A stretch of 9,930 nucleotides of DNA from Sphingomonas sp. UBA4766. Its GTDB lineage: Bacteria; Pseudomonadota; Alphaproteobacteria; Sphingomonadales; Sphingomonadaceae. The notes under the pieces were generated by a model that saw nothing but the letters and a program-made list of their open reading frames with translations, searched no databases and had not been told where the DNA came from. Both the position numbers and the translations under genes were made by a program. Positions within the stretch are counted from its first letter, which is position 1. Each line of letters begins with the position of its first letter. The DNA lies in the NCBI GenBank assembly GCA_002403415.1, contig DHHS01000200.1, positions 1-9,930 of the forward strand. The letters are read 5' to 3'. This document shows, piece by piece, positions 6,517 through 9,930 of the stretch.

Positions 6517-7832
6517 GGCCGAGCCTTCGATGCAACCGGCACGCCCGCATTGATCGGTCGTCCCGACAGCCAGCGGAAGAACAGCGGCACGGGCCCGTTG
6601 CGCTCCATCCACTGCCAATAGCTGACATAATCGGGGTCGGCGCTCAGATGCCATTCCTCGGTCTTGGCGCGCCAAAAATAAATCCCGCTGACCACCGCCA
6701 GCAACACGGTGGCACGCACGCCATCGACCCAGCTCCCCACGGTCAGAAATGGCAGCGTCGACAGCCACCAGAACAGATTCTTCGAAAGATAGGCGGGGTG
6801 GCGCGTGATCGCATAGGGCCCGTGGGTCAAAATGCCACGGTGCGTGAGGTTGGAAAAGCGAAAGCCGAACGCCACCGTCGCCCAGGCGTAAACCGCCGTG
6901 AGCGCGACAAGCAGCACGCCGTCAATCGCCATCAGCACCGGGTAATTGCCCAGCCAGTGCGTCCAGTCCGCTGTGCCCGGATGGTAATCCAGCGGCCGCC
7001 CGGCATCCATCAACACGAAGGGCGGGTAACAGATCAGCGCGGCCGTCCATCCCGCCGCATAGGGCGTGGCACTCCTGATATGCGCGTCGAGGGGGCGCAT
7101 GGTGAGCACATAGCCCACCGTCGCAAACGCGACATCAATCACAAACATAAAGGTAATCAGCCAATTGGCGAGCGCCACCGGATTGGTCAGAATGACGGCC
7201 CAATCGGCACGGATGAAATCACCAAAGCCCGGCGGCACAATCGCCAACATAAAGGCGAGGAAGAAAGCCTTCACTGCCCAGCTGCGCAAATGGCTGTAAA
7301 TCGCCTCCGCCTCAACCCGCTCGGTGCCCATCATCCACGCGCCCAGCGCCCAGGCGCCGTCACGCGGCTCCACCAACTTGCGGTCGAAATAGAGGACATA
7401 AGGGATTGAGCCGATGAACACGAACGGCGCCACCGCCCCCAGCACGCTCATCGAAAAGGCAAAGCGATCGTTCCAATAGAAGCGGCACGTGAAGTAGATG
7501 AGCGCAATCCCGACCCAGGTGACCCACAAACCCGCAAGCTTCGTCAGACTAATGTCGAAGGTCTCGCGCCACGGCTTGTGCTGCGCCCAGTCGATGCCGG
7601 TTGATGGGCGGCGGTGCACCTTGTCCACGAAGATCGACCATAACACCATCGGCACACCGCACGCGACCAGATTGGTGAGCGCCGAGAGCGGCCCGTCCAT
7701 CTTGAACCAGCGCGCAACCGCGACCCAGGCGAGCAACCCGGCCAGCCCCGCGATGCCGACGCCGGTGCTAACGGCCGAGGCCGGGCGCGGATCAGCGCCG
7801 GTGGCGCGGGCAAGAGAGGGATCGTGCAACAT
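6513..7832 (-). CDS. Membrane methyltransferase-like protein (isoprenylcysteine carboxyl methyltransferase family)
   Basis: A 439-residue multi-pass inner-membrane protein with roughly nine or ten hydrophobic segments, clearest near 24-41, 97-117, 129-150, 184-201, 219-244, 260-276, 296-325 and 350-385. Near the C-terminus it carries the ICMT/PEMT-type SAM site: THGPYAITRHPAYLSKNLFW at 336-355 with the RHPxY core at 344-348. The usual acidic partner follows at Glu392-Glu393 (AKTEEWHLSADPDY). The fold suggests SAM-dependent methylation of a lipid or membrane-bound substrate; the real substrate is unknown. It is longer than many ICMT proteins, with about 250 additional N-terminal membrane residues. 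ATG 7832 follows a promoter-like GGTAATCG and lacks a clear ribosome site. It lies downstream of the HabA-like gene on the same strand (68-base gap if both starts and stops are right). Its TAG stop interlocks with that of gshA. Confidence 0.75.
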   Translation of the reverse strand: MLHDPSLARATGADPRPASAVSTGVGIAGLAGLLAWVAVARWFKMDGPLSALTNLVACGVPMVLWSIFVDKVHRRPSTGIDWAQHKPWRETFDISLTKLAGLWVTWVGIALIYFTCRFYWNDRFAFSMSVLGAVAPFVFIGSIPYVLYFDRKLVEPRDGAWALGAWMMGTERVEAEAIYSHLRSWAVKAFFLAFMLAIVPPGFGDFIRADWAVILTNPVALANWLITFMFVIDVAFATVGYVLTMRPLDAHIRSATPYAAGWTAALICYPPFVLMDAGRPLDYHPGTADWTHWLGNYPVLMAIDGVLLVALTAVYAWATVAFGFRFSNLTHRGILTHGPYAITRHPAYLSKNLFWWLSTLPFLTVGSWVDGVRATVLLAVVSGIYFWRAKTEEWHLSADPDYVSYWQWMERNGPVPLFFRWLSGRPINAGVPVASKARP

Positions 7833-7839
7833 CGCCGCT

Positions 7840-7860
7840 CGATTACCCCGAAAAGGGTAA
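7840..7860 (-). promoter_or_regulatory. Inverted repeat and promoter-like element before the methyltransferase-like gene
   Basis: TTACCC (7843-7848) and GGGTAA (7855-7860) are perfect six-base inverted arms separated by six bases, ending about ten bases upstream of ATG 7832. They could be an operator. On the minus strand one arm overlaps GGTAATCG (7848-7841), a possible -10 preceded by TTGCTTA ten bases upstream. If used, the transcript would start close to the ATG. This is weak evidence from one site. Confidence 0.25.
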
Positions 7861-7900
7861 GCAAGCGGTGAAGGATGCGTTCAGCGCGCGCCGCGGCGCC

Positions 7901-8329
7901 CTATTCCGATGCGCGTCCCCGCCACAGGATGGCCCATCCCGCGCACGCCGCCAGCAGCCCCACCGCGCCGCCGATCACCAGCACTGTCAAGATCGCTTCC
8001 TGCACTGGGGTGCCCACCCGGCCCCCGCTCGCGATCGGCTCCAGCCGCGTCGCGCCGAACACCGCCGCCAGCGTCAGACCCGACACCACCGTATAGGTCG
8101 ACAGCCACAACGCATTCGACAACAGCATCGATGCGCGCGGCGCCAACCGCCCATGCGGCCACAACAGGCCAAAGGCGATCAGCGCAACGCCGCTCTGCAC
8201 GGCGGCTGTATGAGCCGCCAGCGCGAGGCGCGGGCTTGAAAAATACGGAATCGCCGCGCCCAGTGCCAGCCCGAACAGGAACAGCCACAGCCCCGATTTC
8301 GCCAGCCGCATCGACCATTTGTCCAACAT
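7901..8329 (-). CDS. Small four-helix membrane protein resembling hydroxylaminobenzene mutase
   Basis: About 142 residues with four membrane segments: about 13-30, 42-58, 70-92 and 112-137 (numbering from GTG 8332). The pattern fits hydroxylaminobenzene mutases (HabA/HabB): PYFSSPRLALAAHTAAVQSG after helix 1, GLLWPHGRLAPRA after helix 2, and EPIASGGRVGTPVQEAIL before helix 4. Known HabA converts hydroxylaminobenzene to 2-aminophenol in nitroarene degradation, but homologues are widespread in bacteria without that pathway and none of its genes is nearby, so the activity is unproven. ATG 8329 is preferred: GGAGAGG ends four bases before it, whereas an adjoining GTG at 8332 would be only one base away. 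It is divergent from tRNA-Gly and lies upstream of the methyltransferase-like gene, with which it may be co-transcribed. A longer overlapping frame on this strand (7881-8408) has no membrane-protein character and was discarded. Confidence 0.65.
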   Translation of the reverse strand: MLDKWSMRLAKSGLWLFLFGLALGAAIPYFSSPRLALAAHTAAVQSGVALIAFGLLWPHGRLAPRASMLLSNALWLSTYTVVSGLTLAAVFGATRLEPIASGGRVGTPVQEAILTVLVIGGAVGLLAACAGWAILWRGRASE

Positions 8330-8375
8330 CACGCCTCTCCATACCAGTTCTCACCGCGCTGTGTGCGCGATCTGC

Positions 8376-8404
8376 TTGCGCATCGCACGGCTTGCCGGTA
8401 ATCG
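8376..8404 (+). promoter_or_regulatory. Candidate promoter for tRNA-Gly (and possibly mtnBDC)
   Basis: TTGCGC (8376-8381), a 17-base spacer and TAATCG (8399-8404) would start transcription near 8411, about eight bases before the tRNA. The match to consensus is partial. GGTAATCG here also occurs before the methyltransferase-like gene on the opposite strand. Confidence 0.3.
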
Positions 8405-8418
8405 CCAAGGTTCCCGAT

Positions 8419-8492
8419 GCGGGTATAGCACAATGGTAGTGCAGCAGCCTTCCAAGCTGAATACACGGGTTCGATTCCCGTTACCCGCTCCA
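8419..8492 (+). tRNA. tRNA-Gly (anticodon UCC)
   Basis: A 74-base cloverleaf folds cleanly. The acceptor stem GCGGGTA (8419-8425) pairs with TACCCGC (8482-8488), and the D stem is GCAC/GTGC around loop AATGGTA. The anticodon loop is CTTCCAA with anticodon TCC at 8451-8453. The T stem ACGGG/CCCGT encloses TTCGATT, followed by discriminator T and an encoded CCA. The outermost anticodon-stem pair is a G-A mismatch (8444/8460). It reads GGA and GGG glycine codons. Only 21 bases separate it from mtnB on the same strand. Confidence 0.97.
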
Positions 8493-8513
8493 CCCCCCTG
8501 GCTGGATTGTTCC

Positions 8514-9143
8514 ATGACCGCCGCGACGCTTGCCGATGCGAAAGCCCAGATTATCGCCGCCGGGCGGTGGCTTGATGGCAAGGGTTGGGCACCGGCGACG
8601 GCGGGCAATTATTCGATGCGCTTGGCCGATGGTCGTTTCGCGATCACCGTCTCGGGATGGCACAAGGGGCGGCTGACCGATTTCGGGGTGATGACCGTCG
8701 ATGCCGAGGGGCGCGCGCTCGACGGCAAGAAACCATCCGCCGAAACCGCGCTGCACATGGCGCTCTATGCGCGCTTCCCGGAAGTGAACGCCGTGCTGCA
8801 CAGCCATTCGCCCGAAGCCGTCGGCATGAGCCGCGCCTATGCGACCGCACCCTCCTTCACGCTGGCGGGGCACGAAATGCTCAAGGTGCTGCCCGGTTTC
8901 ACCACCCATGAGGCCGCGTTCGACTTGCCGATTGTCGACAATAGTCAGGACATGGCCGAGATCATCGCCGCGCTTGAGCCGGTGATGCTGGCGGAGGTGC
9001 CGCCGCCCGCCTATCTTATCCGTGGTCACGGCCTGTATGGCTGGGGCCGTGACATGGCCGAGGCCGAACGCGTGATCGAAGGCGTCGAATGGATGATCGC
9101 CGCCGAACTCGCCGAGGCGCGTTTCCGGGAGGGCATGCGATGA
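8514..9143 (+). CDS. mtnB: Methylthioribulose-1-phosphate dehydratase
   Basis: A 209-residue class II aldolase-fold enzyme of methionine salvage that dehydrates 5-methylthioribulose 1-phosphate to 2,3-diketo-5-methylthiopentyl-1-phosphate. Visible: GWAPATAGNYS at 25-34, substrate-pocket KGRLTDFGVM at 51-60, SAET with Glu77 (likely catalytic or metal-near acid), the metal site LHSHS with His96 and His98, GHEMLK at 119-124, and IRGHGLYGWG with His172 as third metal ligand. Length is typical (about 200-210). ATG 8514 is chosen because the longer open frame upstream runs through the tRNA. There is no obvious Shine-Dalgarno sequence in the 21-base gap after tRNA-Gly. The stop overlaps the mtnD start as ATGA, indicating translational coupling. 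Confidence 0.93.
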   Translation: MTAATLADAKAQIIAAGRWLDGKGWAPATAGNYSMRLADGRFAITVSGWHKGRLTDFGVMTVDAEGRALDGKKPSAETALHMALYARFPEVNAVLHSHSPEAVGMSRAYATAPSFTLAGHEMLKVLPGFTTHEAAFDLPIVDNSQDMAEIIAALEPVMLAEVPPPAYLIRGHGLYGWGRDMAEAERVIEGVEWMIAAELAEARFREGMR

Positions 9144-9682
9144 GCCGATTGCAGATTTTCAACGATGACGACGCGGGCACCGCGCTGCTCGACACCGAGG
9201 ATGCGGGCGTGATTGCAGCGGAACTGGACGCCATCGGCGTGCGGTTTGAACGCTGGCCCACCCGCCCCGTCGCCAGCCCGGACGACGTGCTGAGCGCCTA
9301 CGCCACTGAAATTGATGCGCTGACGGCGGAGGGCGGCTATCGCTCGATCGACGCAATGCGCGTGACGCCCGACCACCCCGACCGCGCGGCGATCCGCACC
9401 AAATTCCTTGCCGAACATACCCATGCCGAGGATGAGATCCGCTTCTTCGTCGAGGGCGAAGGGCTGTTCACGCTGCATGAGGGCAGCCGCGTGTTCAACA
9501 TGCTGTGCACACAGGGCGATTTGATTTCGGTGCCGGCCGGCATGCGCCACTGGTTCGACATGGGCGAACGGCCGCATTTCACCGTCATCCGCCTGTTCCT
9601 GAACCCCGATGGCTGGATCGCGACCTTTACCGGCGACGACATCGCTGCGCGTTTCCCCCGTCACGAGCCGGTAGCTGCCTGA
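9140..9682 (+). CDS. mtnD: Acireductone dioxygenase
   Basis: A 180-residue cupin enzyme that oxidises acireductone in methionine salvage. In the known family the Fe(II) form yields 2-keto-4-methylthiobutyrate (the methionine precursor) and formate; the Ni(II) form gives an off-pathway reaction releasing CO. The ligand set is intact: EHTHAEDEIRFFVEGEG supplies His93, His95 and Glu99, and PAGMRHWFDMG supplies His137. This matches the Klebsiella ligands with a constant offset of three residues. Metal choice cannot be read from the sequence. The ATG at 9140 overlaps the mtnB stop; an upstream in-frame Met at 9089 lies inside mtnB and gives a non-family extension. The TGA stop abuts the GTG start of mtnC with no gap. 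Confidence 0.96.
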   Translation: MSRLQIFNDDDAGTALLDTEDAGVIAAELDAIGVRFERWPTRPVASPDDVLSAYATEIDALTAEGGYRSIDAMRVTPDHPDRAAIRTKFLAEHTHAEDEIRFFVEGEGLFTLHEGSRVFNMLCTQGDLISVPAGMRHWFDMGERPHFTVIRLFLNPDGWIATFTGDDIAARFPRHEPVAA

Positions 9683-9930
9683 GTGATCAAGGCGATTGTC
9701 ACCGATATAGAGGGGACGACGTCGTCGATCGCCTTTGTGGCAGACGTGCTGTTTCCCTATGCGCGCGCACGGCTGGGCGATTATTGCGCTGCCCACCCCG
9801 TGGATGTCGCGCCGATCCTCGCCGATGTGCAGGCGATCGAACCGGGTGATCCGATCGCAACCATGACCCGGTGGATTGATGAGGACCGCAAGATCACCCC
9901 GCTCAAGACGCTTCAGGGGATGATCTGGGA
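9683..9930 (+). CDS. mtnC: Acireductone synthase / enolase-phosphatase E1 (partial, C-terminus beyond window)
   Basis: The first 82 residues of a HAD-superfamily enzyme whose full length is usually about 220-230. It starts with GTG directly after the mtnD stop (TGAGTG): V-I-K-A-I-V-T-D-I-E-G-T-T. The DIEGT at 8-12 is HAD motif I with the Asp nucleophile and a Glu where most HADs have the second Asp, as is characteristic of MtnC. The later DRKITPLKTLQGMIW is also typical. The enzyme enolises and then dephosphorylates the MtnB product to give acireductone, the MtnD substrate. The genes run B-D-C although the reaction order is B-C-D. MtnA and MtnK are not in the window. Confidence 0.95.
   Translation, partial: MIKAIVTDIEGTTSSIAFVADVLFPYARARLGDYCAAHPVDVAPILADVQAIEPGDPIATMTRWIDEDRKITPLKTLQGMIW

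Noticed and set aside
6648..7409. A 253-codon plus-strand frame inside the methyltransferase-like gene
   Set aside because: Low-complexity basic product without a domain. The opposite frame shows clear membrane helices and a SAM motif.
7881..8408. A longer minus-strand frame overlapping the HabA-like gene
   Set aside because: No membrane or domain character. The alternative frame has four helices, family motifs and a good ribosome site.
8319..8513. N-terminal extension of mtnB
   Set aside because: It would translate through the whole tRNA-Gly gene and adds nothing resembling MtnB.
9026..9796. A 256-codon minus-strand frame under mtnB, mtnD and mtnC
   Set aside because: All three plus-strand genes are recognised with intact catalytic residues; this is an antisense shadow.
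1..9930. Mobile element, CRISPR, toxin-antitoxin or phage-defence system
   Set aside because: No direct-repeat array, transposase, integrase or paired small genes were seen. The tRNA has no att-like duplicate of its 3' end within the window.

Overview
The window looks like chromosomal DNA of a GC-rich alphaproteobacterium, most likely a sphingomonad (Sphingomonas/Sphingopyxis/Novosphingobium type). The basis is the set of gene families: a hopanoid-associated HpnN transporter beside dxs, a plant/alphaproteobacterial-type glutamate-cysteine ligase next to rsmE, and -10 elements resembling the Caulobacter-type GCTANAWC. Genus is not resolvable by eye. Nearly all of it is coding. No insertion sequence, prophage, CRISPR array or transfer signature was seen, and no gene-free stretch exceeds about 110 bases.

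Layout: (1) 1-4252, minus strand: a tightly overlapping run dxs -> DUF2141 secreted protein -> hpnN (hpnN runs off the left edge). It links the first step of the MEP isoprenoid pathway to an RND/MMPL pump thought to move hopanoids to the outer membrane. (2) 4253-4364: divergent promoter region with two outward-facing copies of a GCTAAGGC element. (3) 4365-6516, plus strand: rsmE (16S rRNA m3U1498 methyltransferase) and gshA (first step of glutathione synthesis). (4) 6513-8329, minus strand: two multi-pass membrane proteins, a long isoprenylcysteine carboxyl methyltransferase-like enzyme whose stop codon interlocks with that of gshA, and a small protein resembling hydroxylaminobenzene mutase. 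(5) 8419-9930, plus strand: tRNA-Gly(UCC), then the methionine-salvage genes mtnB-mtnD-mtnC, with mtnC cut by the right edge.

Functionally this is mostly housekeeping: isoprenoid/hopanoid supply and export, rRNA modification, thiol synthesis and recycling of methylthioadenosine. I found no convincing undescribed multi-gene system. The points most worth a second look are the absence of a standard start at the expected N-terminus of hpnN, the promoter-like elements almost touching the start codons of rsmE and gshA (possible leaderless mRNAs), the AT-rich rare-codon island in a conserved gshA motif, the CTAG-interlocked convergent stop codons, the tRNA-to-mtnB junction, and the uncharacterised methyltransferase-like membrane protein.
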